Assembly: GCF_012912105.1 (NCBI RefSeq)
Contig: NZ_QMEA01000052.1
Coordinates: 1-40,446 of the forward strand
Length of the DNA stretch: 40,446 nt
Direction of reading: 5' to 3'
Source of the DNA: Brasilonema sp. UFV-L1
GTDB taxonomy: Bacteria; Cyanobacteriota; Cyanobacteriia; Cyanobacteriales; Nostocaceae
A program made the position numbers and the translations under genes. The notes beneath the pieces were generated by a model. That model ran no database searches and had not been told where the DNA came from. It was given only the letters and a program-made list of their open reading frames with translations. Below, in pieces: positions 19,303-27,717 of this stretch. Each line of letters begins with the position of its first letter. Positions within the stretch are counted from its first letter, which is position 1.

Positions 19303-19713
19303 AGTTTACCTTAGTGCTGTCTTAACTAAGAAAAAACATTAAAACCAGTCACAATTTTGCATCAATTTTTTGGAAAACCGAGTTAACCCACTACTTGTAC
19401 CATTTCTCTGTGAGGCTGCGCCAAGTTTTATTGACTTCTTCTTTCTTTCGATCCGCCCAGGGCGCTGTTTCCCCTTTGTGGTTTGTTTTTCATATAATTG
19501 GGCACTTAAGTAACGGTCATTTCGTCACTATCACTTATACCAAACAAACCTTGATGAACAGCAGTTAGCACATCACAAGTGAACTGCTGTTAATCTTGAT
19601 TGGGAATTAAGCAGCTGTCAAATCTGTTGCAGTTAGCCTAGGGTACACAGTTTTTTATCTTTAGTATTTCTACCAAATAGATTACATTATCACAGGTCGT
19701 GAAGGAGTAGAAC
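19303..19713. promoter_or_regulatory. Intergenic region with an inverted repeat upstream of an exported-protein gene
   Basis: 411 bases without a gene. At 19557-19591, AACAGCAGTT and AACTGCTGTT form a perfect 10-bp inverted repeat around a 15-base spacer, about 120 bases upstream of the next gene. There is no U tract, so an operator or mRNA structure is as likely as a terminator. GAAGGAG lies before the next gene's GTG start. Confidence 0.4.
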
Positions 19714-20103
19714 GTGAAAACAGCGTTAATCACGAAAACACTGTTCGCATCATTTAGTTTGTTAGCTTTATTTGCCCCGCAAATTGCTCATGCTCAAATC
19801 ATACCGCAACCTTGGGTCTCAGTTGGTAGCCAAGAAGGTGATATAACTTATTCTGTAGGGGCAAGAGCCTTGAATTTGGGAGCCGAGTTAGGATTTGGTC
19901 CTGACGGTTCTACAGGTGTAGATGTCTTAAAATTTATCAGCTTGCCTGTGATTTCACCTTATGTAGGATTGGGATACTATTCAGCTGATAAAGGATTTGC
20001 TTTTTCTGGCGGGGTTCAGGTGGGTGCTAGCGATAACGTTTTTGTAGGAGTTGGTTACAATTCAGTTCGAGGAATTAATGGACAACTGGGAGTAAGATTT
20101 TAA
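19714..20103 (+). CDS. Small exported beta-rich protein
   Basis: 129 residues with a GTG start preceded by GAAGGAG seven bases upstream. The signal peptide is clear (MKTALITKTLFASFSLLALFAPQIAHA, cleavage after residue 27). The mature part of about 100 residues has alternating strand patterns with glycine and aromatic residues (YSVGARALNLGAELGFG, YVGLGYYSADKGFAFSGGVQVG, VFVGVGYNSVRGINGQLGVRF) and ends in Phe. This is like an outer-membrane beta-barrel piece, though too short for a full barrel as a monomer. Function unknown. Confidence 0.75.
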   Translation: MKTALITKTLFASFSLLALFAPQIAHAQIIPQPWVSVGSQEGDITYSVGARALNLGAELGFGPDGSTGVDVLKFISLPVISPYVGLGYYSADKGFAFSGGVQVGASDNVFVGVGYNSVRGINGQLGVRF

Positions 20104-20645
20104 TTTTTGTTTCTATTTTGTCTCTATATGTCTTTGTCCAAGGTGCGTGGAATAATAGATTTCACGTACTTTCTCTCAAAAATATCGTCCATTTGCAAGA
20201 TGATCTCTTAGTCTGTTTTGTTTTTCCCTTGTTTACTTTGAAATACACCACTTAAGATGCAAAAGATGTAAACGCAAGCAAGGTCTAACATATGGAGTAT
20301 AAACTATATTACAACCAATTCATTTAGAATTGTTATATAATAATTATTGAGCAAACAAAAAATCTTTTGTTCTATTTTGATACTGATTTTTAAGATTTTC
20401 AGCTATTTTTAATTTTCCTTGACGGTAAAATATTGCAAAAACTTGTTTTTTGAGGATTTCTGGCGTATTCTTTCTTTTGTGATAAAGAATGAGATACCAG
20501 CAAGTAATAAGCAAGTAGTAGGATGGGCTGTATCTACACTTTCAGCATTCATAGTAGGAATTGACAGAAAATCTAGCTATCATCCACTAAATATTAAACA
20601 GTGTTAATTGTATTGACCTAGTATTGACTTGGCAGATATTTTTTT
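20104..20645. other. A+T-rich intergenic region upstream of a WD40 gene
   Basis: About 540 bases with no supported gene. A 62-codon frame from a TTG at 20419 lacks a ribosome-binding site and any recognisable motif. No hairpin or repeat stood out. It probably carries the promoter of the WD40 gene. Confidence 0.4.
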
Positions 20646-23006
20646 ATGGAGCAAGGAGTAAGATTACTTATTCAACTAGTATTAGAGTTGACACCTGTTA
20701 TTGCAACTTTAATACAAAAGAGAAATGAAGACCGTCCGGCTGTTGCAAAATATCTGCCTTCAGAAGAGATTAAAGAATTTATCCAATCTGTTAGCAGTGC
20801 CAGTCGGAGTATCAGTCATGTGAAAGGATTGGAGCAGGAAAAATTTCAGCAACAGCAATTAGCATTTTCTTACCAAGAAACACAATTAAAGATAGCAACA
20901 CAACAGCGAGAAATCGCACTCAAGTTACCAGAAGTCCAAAAAGTTTTTGAAAGTTGGCCTTTACGATTATCGCCTTCACAAATTTTAGAGTCTCAAAAAA
21001 GTCATCAACGAACTCCACTCAAAATTTTTCTTGCTCCTCCTAAAATTAAGTTTGATAAATTTGATAATCGAGGAGAAGAAACTTCAGATATCGAGTTTAT
21101 GTTAGCTGAAGGTTTACGAGAATTTTTAAATCAGCATTATTCTCTACATAATCCGGTTAGACCAACGGAGTTTTTAGCTGGCGCTTGGGATAGTAAGCGT
21201 TTTCACAGTGAATCAAGTATTAAGGCTTTGTTTGGAATGTTAAAAACAGAGCCTATTTTAATTCTAGAGTCAGAAGCTGATGGAGATTATCTCAATTTTC
21301 GTATTGGTTATTGGGGACTGGGACAAGATAATTATTACTATCAAACGATGTCTCGTTTTTCATATAAGGAAATTGTTTACGAATCGGCAATAAGCCGTGC
21401 GAGGAAGTGGAAAATAATTAGAGATGAACTCATCGCGCTAGGAGAAAATTTAGAAGAAATTAATCATCTTGGCGGAGAAAATGTGATTAATTTAGCAATT
21501 TTGGAAAAGGCAGAAAAATGGAAAGAAAAAGGCATTGACATTAGTGAGTTACCGTTACAATACCAAATCAACCGTCAGGATATTGAAAAACTGTGCCAGG
21601 TTTTGATTAGATGTCATATTCTCGCTGCGGGTTGGGTAGCTGATGCATATCATTTGGTTCATCATGATGTTCCTCCACGACTACCTGAATTATTAGCTAG
21701 TTTTCTGACAAACGCCTCTGATTCAAAATCATTACAAGCGATATCTGGCGAGAATCCACTTCGCGTATATGCTGCAGGATATAAACAACTCTATCAGGCT
21801 CTGGAGATGAAGCAACATCACTGGATTCCTGATTTAGCATTGGAATTGGCGCGGGTTTTATCATATTTATCTGATGACATATGGGCAAAGGAACAACTAG
21901 ATTACTCATTAAACACATGGTTGCAAATGCGTCAAGTTCCACAACAGCAAGGAAGACATCCTTTAGTGGCAATGCAATCAGCCGTGAAGATAGAAGATCA
22001 GGAATATATCGAAAAATTGAAAGAATATTTTGCAGCAGTTGATGATAGTCAAAATGTGATTTATGTTGAAGAACTTTTGAATACCATTGCCAAAGCCAAA
22101 GACAAACACCAAGAAAAATCTGCTTATCTTAGTCATACCCTGACTGGACACTCTGATAAAGTCACATCTGTAGCTATCTGCCCAGATGGACAGACTTTAG
22201 TGAGTGGGTGTGTAGATAAAACGATTAAGATTTGGAATCTCACCACAGGAAAAGTTATTCGTACTTTAACTGGAAATATAGGAGAAGTTTCATCTATAGC
22301 TATTAGCCCCGATGGAAATTTCCTCGTTGTTGGTAGCTGCGAACATCCTAGAAATAATGTCAAAGTATGGCATCTTGCGACTGGGAAATTATTGCACACT
22401 CTCTTAGGGCATCAAAAGCCCGTTAACTCTGTGGTGATTAGCCCAGATGGACAAATTCTTGCCAGCGGTAGTAACAAAATCAAGATTTGGAACTTGCATA
22501 AAGGCGATCGCATTTGTACTCTTTGGCATTCATCCGCAGTTTATGCCGCTGCAATCAGCCCAGATGGTACAATCCTCGCCAGTGGTAGCAGTGATCATAA
22601 AATTAGGCTATGGAATCCAATGACAGGAGAACTATTACGCACTTTCAGTGGGCATTCAGATGAAGTCAAAGCAATAGCTATTTCTCCTAATGGTGAATTC
22701 TTAATCAGCGGTAGCTTAGACAAAACAATTAAAATTTGGCATCTGAACACAAGTCATGTCGTCTATACGCTGAGTGGACATTCAGATGAAGTGAAATCAG
22801 TTGTTGTCAGTCCTGATGGACAAACTTTTTCTAGCGCTAGTGCTGATAAAACTATCAAGATTTGGAGTTTTGATACTGGAGAATTACTACAAACTCTCAC
22901 TGGACACTCAGGCGCAGTAAATTCTATTGTAATTAGCCCAGACAATCGGTTAATTGTAAGTGGTAGTTCTGATAAAACTATTAAAATTTGGCAAAGAACC
23001 GATTAG
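20646..23006 (+). CDS. WD40 repeat protein with an unrecognised N-terminal module
   Basis: 786 residues. The N-terminal roughly 490 residues show no family I recognise: a short hydrophobic start (LLIQLVLELTPVIATLI), a charged helix at about 55-100 (EKFQQQQLAFSYQETQLKIATQQREI), a compact region with SDIEFMLAEGLREFLNQHY and FLAGAWDSKRF, and a long helical part. The C-terminal 295 residues form seven WD40 repeats (HSDKVTSVAICPDGQTLVSG... to DKTIKIWQRTD), one full propeller. No P-loop, protease or nuclease motif is visible in the N-terminal part. The architecture, sensor propeller plus unknown module, recalls cyanobacterial signalling or conflict proteins. Confidence 0.85.
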   Translation: MEQGVRLLIQLVLELTPVIATLIQKRNEDRPAVAKYLPSEEIKEFIQSVSSASRSISHVKGLEQEKFQQQQLAFSYQETQLKIATQQREIALKLPEVQKVFESWPLRLSPSQILESQKSHQRTPLKIFLAPPKIKFDKFDNRGEETSDIEFMLAEGLREFLNQHYSLHNPVRPTEFLAGAWDSKRFHSESSIKALFGMLKTEPILILESEADGDYLNFRIGYWGLGQDNYYYQTMSRFSYKEIVYESAISRARKWKIIRDELIALGENLEEINHLGGENVINLAILEKAEKWKEKGIDISELPLQYQINRQDIEKLCQVLIRCHILAAGWVADAYHLVHHDVPPRLPELLASFLTNASDSKSLQAISGENPLRVYAAGYKQLYQALEMKQHHWIPDLALELARVLSYLSDDIWAKEQLDYSLNTWLQMRQVPQQQGRHPLVAMQSAVKIEDQEYIEKLKEYFAAVDDSQNVIYVEELLNTIAKAKDKHQEKSAYLSHTLTGHSDKVTSVAICPDGQTLVSGCVDKTIKIWNLTTGKVIRTLTGNIGEVSSIAISPDGNFLVVGSCEHPRNNVKVWHLATGKLLHTLLGHQKPVNSVVISPDGQILASGSNKIKIWNLHKGDRICTLWHSSAVYAAAISPDGTILASGSSDHKIRLWNPMTGELLRTFSGHSDEVKAIAISPNGEFLISGSLDKTIKIWHLNTSHVVYTLSGHSDEVKSVVVSPDGQTFSSASADKTIKIWSFDTGELLQTLTGHSGAVNSIVISPDNRLIVSGSSDKTIKIWQRTD

Positions 23007-23025
23007 GTCTCGAATAGGTCTCGAA
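23004..23025. repeat. 11-bp tandem duplication at the WD40 gene stop
   Basis: TAGGTCTCGAA occurs twice in direct succession. The first copy includes the stop codon TAG (23004-23006). Confidence 0.7.
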
Positions 23026-23098
23026 GGTAGCACCTCCTCAATACTCGTCCACCCCTACATCAATTGCTAATGACCAATGGCAAAAAGGCAATTAGTCA

Positions 23099-24427
23099 TC
23101 AGCAATTAATGTAGTGCTGCAATTCCCAAGGTGTCACTGTGGAGTTGTAAGCATCCCATTCCTGATACTTGAACTCCAGAAAAGTCTTTACTCCTAAGTC
23201 TCCCAGAGTCGTCATCAACAAAGCATCCTGTTCTAAACATTGGAGTGCTTCAAATAAGCTAGTTGGGAGTTTCTGGAGGTTGGGAAACTCTGAACCCCGG
23301 ACAAACATATTTTCATCCAAGCGCTTCCCAGGGCTAAGATGCTTCGCCATTCCTTCTAACCCTGCTGCCAAAATTCCTGCCTGAGCTAAGTAAAGATTAG
23401 CAGATCCATCCACCAGACGACATTCAAACCTTCCCGCCTCCGGAATGCGAATCATGTGGGTGCGGTTGTTACCGCCGTAAGATATGTAGCGAGGACTCCA
23501 GGTACTTCCAGAATTGGTATTGCTGGCTCCCAATCGCTTGTATGATGTGACTGTTGGATTGCACAGTGCTGATAATCCACGGGCATGGGCGAGAACGCCA
23601 GCAATAAATTCGTATGCTATCGCACTCAATCCCATCTCATCCGTTTTATCCAAAAAGGCGTTCCCACTTCCCCAAAGGCTCATGTGTATGTGTCCACCAT
23701 TTCCAGTTAAGTGCGAAAATGGTTTGGGCATGAAAGTCGCTGTCAAACCTCGTTGTTCGGCTAGAGTTTTCACCATGTACTTAAAGAACACATGGCGGTC
23801 AGCAGTTGTCAGTGCATCGCTGTAAGTCCAGTTGAGTTCAAATTGACCGTTAGCATCTTCGTGATCACACTGGTAAGGTTCCCAGCCTAACTCTTCCATG
23901 TAACTCACAATCGTGGAAATCAAATCAAACTGCCGCATTAAGTTCAACTGGTCATAGCAAGGTCGGGCGGCTGTATCCATTGCATCAGCAATTTCATAAC
24001 CTTGGTCATTTTTCTTAAGTAGGAAAAACTCAGCTTCTACCCCAGTTTTATAGCTATAACCCAGGCTTTCGCACTGCTGGAGTATGTTTTTAAAAATCAC
24101 ACGTGGAGACGCGCTAAACAGTTCACCATCTAAGTAAACATCACTAGCTACCCAAGCAACATTTCTTTGCCAAGGTAGAACAATCAGAGAATTTGGATCA
24201 GGAATAGCAGCAATATCGTGAGAGTCTGGTCCTAGCCCTAAATAACAAGCAAAAGGAGCAAAGAAAGCACCATCAGATTCAACTGTAGCAATCTTAGCAG
24301 CAGGAATGAGCTTGGCACGGGTTACCCCCAAAAGGTCTGTAAATGATACCAGGAAGAAATCTAGCTTTAAGTCGTCAGCCAACTCAACAAGAGATTTCGT
24401 TTTATTTTCCGGCAAACTTCCAACCAT
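23099..24427 (-). CDS. Type III glutamine synthetase-like (GlnT-type) enzyme
   Basis: 442 residues of the glutamine synthetase superfamily. The beta-grasp domain has FFLVSFTDLLGVTRAKLIP. Catalytic parts follow: VEAEFFLL (metal-binding Glu), QFELNW, TGNGGHIHMSLW (metal and glutamate site), RIPEAGRFECRLVDGSANLYLAQAGILAAG. Its length and motifs fit the short type III/GlnT group related to gamma-glutamylmethylamide synthetases rather than the housekeeping GlnA, and the adenylylation site is absent. It probably ligates ammonia or an amine to glutamate; the true amine is unknown. It is divergent from a second GS-like gene with an insertion element between them. Confidence 0.87.
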   Translation of the reverse strand: MVGSLPENKTKSLVELADDLKLDFFLVSFTDLLGVTRAKLIPAAKIATVESDGAFFAPFACYLGLGPDSHDIAAIPDPNSLIVLPWQRNVAWVASDVYLDGELFSASPRVIFKNILQQCESLGYSYKTGVEAEFFLLKKNDQGYEIADAMDTAARPCYDQLNLMRQFDLISTIVSYMEELGWEPYQCDHEDANGQFELNWTYSDALTTADRHVFFKYMVKTLAEQRGLTATFMPKPFSHLTGNGGHIHMSLWGSGNAFLDKTDEMGLSAIAYEFIAGVLAHARGLSALCNPTVTSYKRLGASNTNSGSTWSPRYISYGGNNRTHMIRIPEAGRFECRLVDGSANLYLAQAGILAAGLEGMAKHLSPGKRLDENMFVRGSEFPNLQKLPTSLFEALQCLEQDALLMTTLGDLGVKTFLEFKYQEWDAYNSTVTPWELQHYINC

Positions 24428-24700
24428 CGCAATTTCTCCCAGTTCGTATGTCCTCTGTGTTCTCTATGATTCGTTTCACAACGAAATCTCACAACTCAAA
24501 TAGGATTGTAATATCAAACCTTTTTCATAATTTACAGATTTTCAGGATTGACACAAGCGCGATTATGTGAATGACACAATGCGATCGCGTTTTGGATAGA
24601 CTCCGTGGAACAAAAGCCCAAAGTACACGCCAGGGATACGCGTAGTGTGCGAAAGAACAGCATGACCGAAAGTCGAAGGGCGCAAGCCCCTAAATTCTAT

Positions 24701-24892
24701 TTATGGGGATAAGCCCGTAGGGGATTTTAATCCCCGTCCAAATTCTTCTATCAACTCACTAGCGCTTATCCCGCGAGATTTTGCTACATTTTTGATATTT
24801 TCCCAAGCCGTAGGGGTAAGCACTACAGTTCTTTTGGCTTTTACCTCATCGTGCAAAATTGGTACGTCTCTTAACCGCTTTTTGGTTGTCAT
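24701..24892 (-). CDS. Ribbon-helix-helix-like small protein of the insertion element
   Basis: 63 residues: a basic N-terminus (MTTKKRLRDVPI), a strand RTVVLTPTAWENI and two helices (KNVAKSRGISASELIEEFGRGL), the layout of an Arc/CopG-type DNA-binding dimer. It is divergent from tnpB with 59 bases between them, which contain the tnpB promoter. It is therefore placed to repress tnpB, an inference from position. Confidence 0.65.
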   Translation of the reverse strand: MTTKKRLRDVPILHDEVKAKRTVVLTPTAWENIKNVAKSRGISASELIEEFGRGLKSPTGLSP

Positions 24893-24914
24893 TTATAGAT
24901 ATGCCGTGTATACT
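24886..24914 (+). promoter_or_regulatory. Sigma-70-type promoter of tnpB
   Basis: TTGTCA (24886-24891), a 17-base spacer, and TATACT (24909-24914), 38 bases upstream of the tnpB start. The -35 box overlaps the start of the divergent small DNA-binding gene. Confidence 0.55.
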
Positions 24915-24951
24915 AGATATAAGCTAACAAACAAAAGGAGGTGATTCAAGA

Positions 24952-26154
24952 GTGTTAGTACTGGAGTACAAAGCGGTAGTCAAGAAGACGAAATCTACAG
25001 CCATAGACGAAGCTATTCGTACAAGTCAGTTTGTACGGAACAAGGTATTACGTTATTGGATGGATAACCGTGGAGTAGGCAAGAAGCAGCTATATCAGTA
25101 CAACACTCAGTTGCGTGCAGAATTTGGATTTGTCAAAGACCTAAATAGTCATGCGTGCCAAGCTTCTGTTGAGAATGTGGAACGCGCAATCAACAGGTTT
25201 TTTGATAATTGCAAGAAAAACAAACAAGGGTTAAAGGGCTATCCTCGGTTCAAGAAAGATTGTCGCTCTGTCGAGTACAAGCAGTCTGGATGGAAGCTAC
25301 ACTCAACAAAGCGTCGGATTGTTTTCTTGGACAACAAAGGTATCGGTGAAGTTAAGTTGTTGGGTAAGTGGGATATCCACACATATCCAATCGAGTTAAT
25401 CAAGCGCGTCCGGATTGTACGCAAGGCTGATGGCTATTATGTCCAGTTTTGCATCAAGGTAGACACTGCATCCGAAGCGAGAACAGGAGATGGTGAAGTC
25501 GGCTTGGATGTCGGATTAGAACATTTTTACTCTGATTCAAACGGGCATCACGAAGAAAATCCAAGGTTTTTAAGAAAAGCTGAAAAAGCTATTAAACACG
25601 CTCAACGCCGGATTTACACCAAGGAAAAAGGTAAAAACAACAGACGAAAAGCTAGGGGGCGATATGCCCGGAAACATTTAAGAGTAAGTAGGCAACGTGA
25701 AGAACATGCCAAGAGACTGGCACGTTGCGTATGCAAGGCTAACGCCTTTGTCGCCTACGATAGCGCAGCGTGCCCGAAGGGCATAGATTTAAACGTGAAA
25801 GGGCTGGTTAGAAATCGCCACCTAGCCAAGTCAATCAGTGATGTTGCTTGGACTTCTTTTCGTCGTTGGATTGAATACTTTGCTTTGAAGTTTGATAACA
25901 AAGTTGTCGCTGTCGCACCTCACTACACGTCACAAAAATGTAGTAATTGTGGAGAGACTGTTAAGAAAGGGCTGTCTACAAGGACTCATAATTGTTCTCG
26001 TTGCGGAACGGTTCTGCAACGAGATGTGAATGCAGCTATCAACATATTGCTCAAAGCTAAAAATACCGGAGGGCATCCGGGAATCAACGCTTGGGGAGAT
26101 GTTTCCTCTACTTCTGTTGGTGGTAACACTTGCAAAAGCAAGAAACGTCGATGA
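24952..26154 (+). CDS. tnpB: TnpB RNA-guided nuclease homologue with an insertion at the RuvC-II site
   Basis: 400 residues. The GTG start is preceded by AGGAGGTG. The RuvC-I Asp186 lies in GLDVGLEHF and the RuvC-III Asp358 in QRDVNAAINIL. The zinc finger CSNCG...CSRCG is complete. The RuvC-II segment, normally YEDLNVKG with the catalytic Glu, reads Y-D270-SAACPKGI-DLNVKG. The eight extra residues are encoded by 25760-25785, a copy of a dispersed repeat also seen near 13760, and the Glu is replaced by Asp270. Nuclease activity is therefore probably lost or weak, although the frame is intact. Guide (omega) RNA would be expected to overlap the 3' end of this gene. Confidence 0.92.
   Translation: MLVLEYKAVVKKTKSTAIDEAIRTSQFVRNKVLRYWMDNRGVGKKQLYQYNTQLRAEFGFVKDLNSHACQASVENVERAINRFFDNCKKNKQGLKGYPRFKKDCRSVEYKQSGWKLHSTKRRIVFLDNKGIGEVKLLGKWDIHTYPIELIKRVRIVRKADGYYVQFCIKVDTASEARTGDGEVGLDVGLEHFYSDSNGHHEENPRFLRKAEKAIKHAQRRIYTKEKGKNNRRKARGRYARKHLRVSRQREEHAKRLARCVCKANAFVAYDSAACPKGIDLNVKGLVRNRHLAKSISDVAWTSFRRWIEYFALKFDNKVVAVAPHYTSQKCSNCGETVKKGLSTRTHNCSRCGTVLQRDVNAAINILLKAKNTGGHPGINAWGDVSSTSVGGNTCKSKKRR
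25760..25785. repeat. Dispersed repeat inserted in frame in tnpB
   Basis: The core GCGCAGCGTGCCCGAAGGGC matches the 13752-13848 units (GCGTAGCGTGCCCGCAGGGC). It is bracketed by GAT on both sides. Net length change against the family consensus is 24 or 27 bases, so the frame is kept. Confidence 0.75.
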
Positions 26155-26163
26155 GCCAAGAAT

Positions 26164-26184
26164 CCCCCGGCTTTTTGCCGGGGG
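26164..26184 (+). terminator. Right-end hairpin of the tnpB element
   Basis: A perfect 8-bp stem CCCCCGGC / GCCGGGGG with TTTTT loop, 10 bases after the tnpB stop. In IS200/IS605 elements this structure serves as the right-end recognition hairpin. It can also stop transcription and form the 3' part of the guide RNA scaffold. Confidence 0.6.
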
Positions 26185-26287
26185 AGTGTCAAAAATCAAG
26201 TGTTCAGCTAAGGGTTTTTTCTGAGGATAGCGATGGTCATAGGTTTAATTTAAAGCTAAATTAACATATGTCAATCATCTACGCGCG

Positions 26288-27646
26288 ATGAAAATGTCTG
26301 TATTAAACAAGACAAAAACTGCTTTTGATAGCATCACCCAGTTTATTGAATATCTAAAAGACCAAGGTTTTGAGTACATCCGCTTCGAGTTACCGGATTT
26401 ACACGGAGTCTCTCGCTCAAAAGTTGTGCCAATTGACAAAGTAGAAAGCTTTACGAGTAAAGGTCTTAATTTTTATGGCGGTTGTCTTGCTTTAGATACC
26501 GCTTCAATGGTTGTACCCGGTTCTGGCTATCACGGAGAACGGAAATACCGTGACTTACTCTTAATTCCAGACCTTGATACTTTAACACCAGTACCTTGGA
26601 TAGAAAAAACAGCTAAGGTCATTTGTGACCCCGTATGGAGTGCAAAAGAACCTGTGGAAGTTGCACCCCGTTATATACTCAAGCAGTTACTAGCAGAAGC
26701 AGCACAGCTTGGATTCGATGTCATGATGGGGCATGAGTTTGAGTTCTATCTTCTTAATCAAGAAACAAAGGAACCGCTTTTTGATGGGTTACATATTTTT
26801 AATAATATTCGCAACCAATACGTTCCTGAAATCACCCAGTTACTGGAATATCTGCGCGCCTCTGAGATAGATGTTATCACCCATAACTGCGAGTACGGTC
26901 CCTCCCAATTCGAGATCAACTACGGACCAAGTACAGGAATTCGTGGTGCTGACAAGGCTTTTACCTTCAAGAATGCAGTCAAGGAGATTGTTCATCAACT
27001 CGGCTATCACGCCACCTTCATGTCTAAACCTTTTATTAATAAATCCGGTTGCTGTTGTCATTTTCATATCAGCCTCATTGACCGCAACACTGGAAACAAT
27101 GCTTTTGTTGACAAGAATGACAAGTATGGTTTATCTGCTACTGCTCAAGCCTTCATTCAAGGTATCTTAGATCATGCAGAGGCGATGATGCCATTAGTGA
27201 ATCCTACGCCTAATTGTTATCGTCGCCTCAAACCTCACACGTTTGCTCCCTCGAATATCAGTTGGGGTATTGAAGATCGTTCAGCAATGGTGCGAGTCAA
27301 GGTAACCGATGATGAATCAACTCATGTAGAAATGCGCGCAGCTTCTGGTCTTAGTAATCCTTACCTAAGTGCAGCAGCTACTCTAGCAGCGGGTTTGTTG
27401 GGTATTAAACAACAGCGTCAACTACAACCCTCAGTAGAAGGTCCCAGCGAGGACAACCCAAATCTACCGAAGTTACCTCAAACGCTTGAGGAAGCTTTAT
27501 CTAGACTGGCTACAGATGTGGATATGCAAAATATACTCTCTCAAGAGTTTGTCCACCTCTTTACAACTGTGAAGCGTTTTGAACTAGCTCGTTTTCACGA
27601 ACATCTTACCGAGTGGGAACGCCATGAGTATTTGGATGTTTACTAG
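26288..27646 (+). CDS. Glutamine synthetase family protein, lengsin-like
   Basis: 452 residues. The N-terminal IRFELPDLHGVSRSKVVP and later PVPWIEKTAKVICDPVW, SPRY-like APRYILKQLL, QFEINYGPSTGIRGADKAFTFK, SWGIEDRSAMVRVK and HVEMRAASGLSNPYLSAAATLAAG follow the lengsin-like branch of class I GS. HEFEFYLL keeps a metal-site Glu. The usual GNGMHVHQS loop reads NKSGCCCHFHISL, with three cysteines, so substrate use may differ from ammonia/glutamate. The start could be the ATG at 26288 or the one two codons later. Divergent from the GlnT-like gene; a joint role in amine or amino acid metabolism is inferred. Confidence 0.85.
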   Translation: MKMSVLNKTKTAFDSITQFIEYLKDQGFEYIRFELPDLHGVSRSKVVPIDKVESFTSKGLNFYGGCLALDTASMVVPGSGYHGERKYRDLLLIPDLDTLTPVPWIEKTAKVICDPVWSAKEPVEVAPRYILKQLLAEAAQLGFDVMMGHEFEFYLLNQETKEPLFDGLHIFNNIRNQYVPEITQLLEYLRASEIDVITHNCEYGPSQFEINYGPSTGIRGADKAFTFKNAVKEIVHQLGYHATFMSKPFINKSGCCCHFHISLIDRNTGNNAFVDKNDKYGLSATAQAFIQGILDHAEAMMPLVNPTPNCYRRLKPHTFAPSNISWGIEDRSAMVRVKVTDDESTHVEMRAASGLSNPYLSAAATLAAGLLGIKQQRQLQPSVEGPSEDNPNLPKLPQTLEEALSRLATDVDMQNILSQEFVHLFTTVKRFELARFHEHLTEWERHEYLDVY

Positions 27647-27717
27647 AGTTAACTGTTCTGGGGAATTCGCTCATTCGCTGCCTACAGCACGCTACTAACA
27701 CATTCAAAATCAGAGAA

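Larger units (their letters stand above)
24660..26192 (+). mobile_element. IS200/IS605-like element carrying tnpB but no tnpA
   Basis: The unit comprises a small ribbon-helix-helix-like gene, tnpB and a right-end hairpin (26164-26184). The right end is taken at about 26192, after GTGTCAA, which follows the hairpin as in related cyanobacterial elements. The left end is less sure: a hairpin CCCCTAAAT/ATTTATGGGG at about 24688-24709 lies just outside the small gene. No TnpA transposase is present, so it can move only with help. It separates two divergent GS-family genes. Confidence 0.6.

Noticed and set aside
20419-20607. 62-codon frame upstream of the WD40 gene
   Set aside because: TTG start without a ribosome-binding site, in A+T-rich DNA, with no recognisable product.
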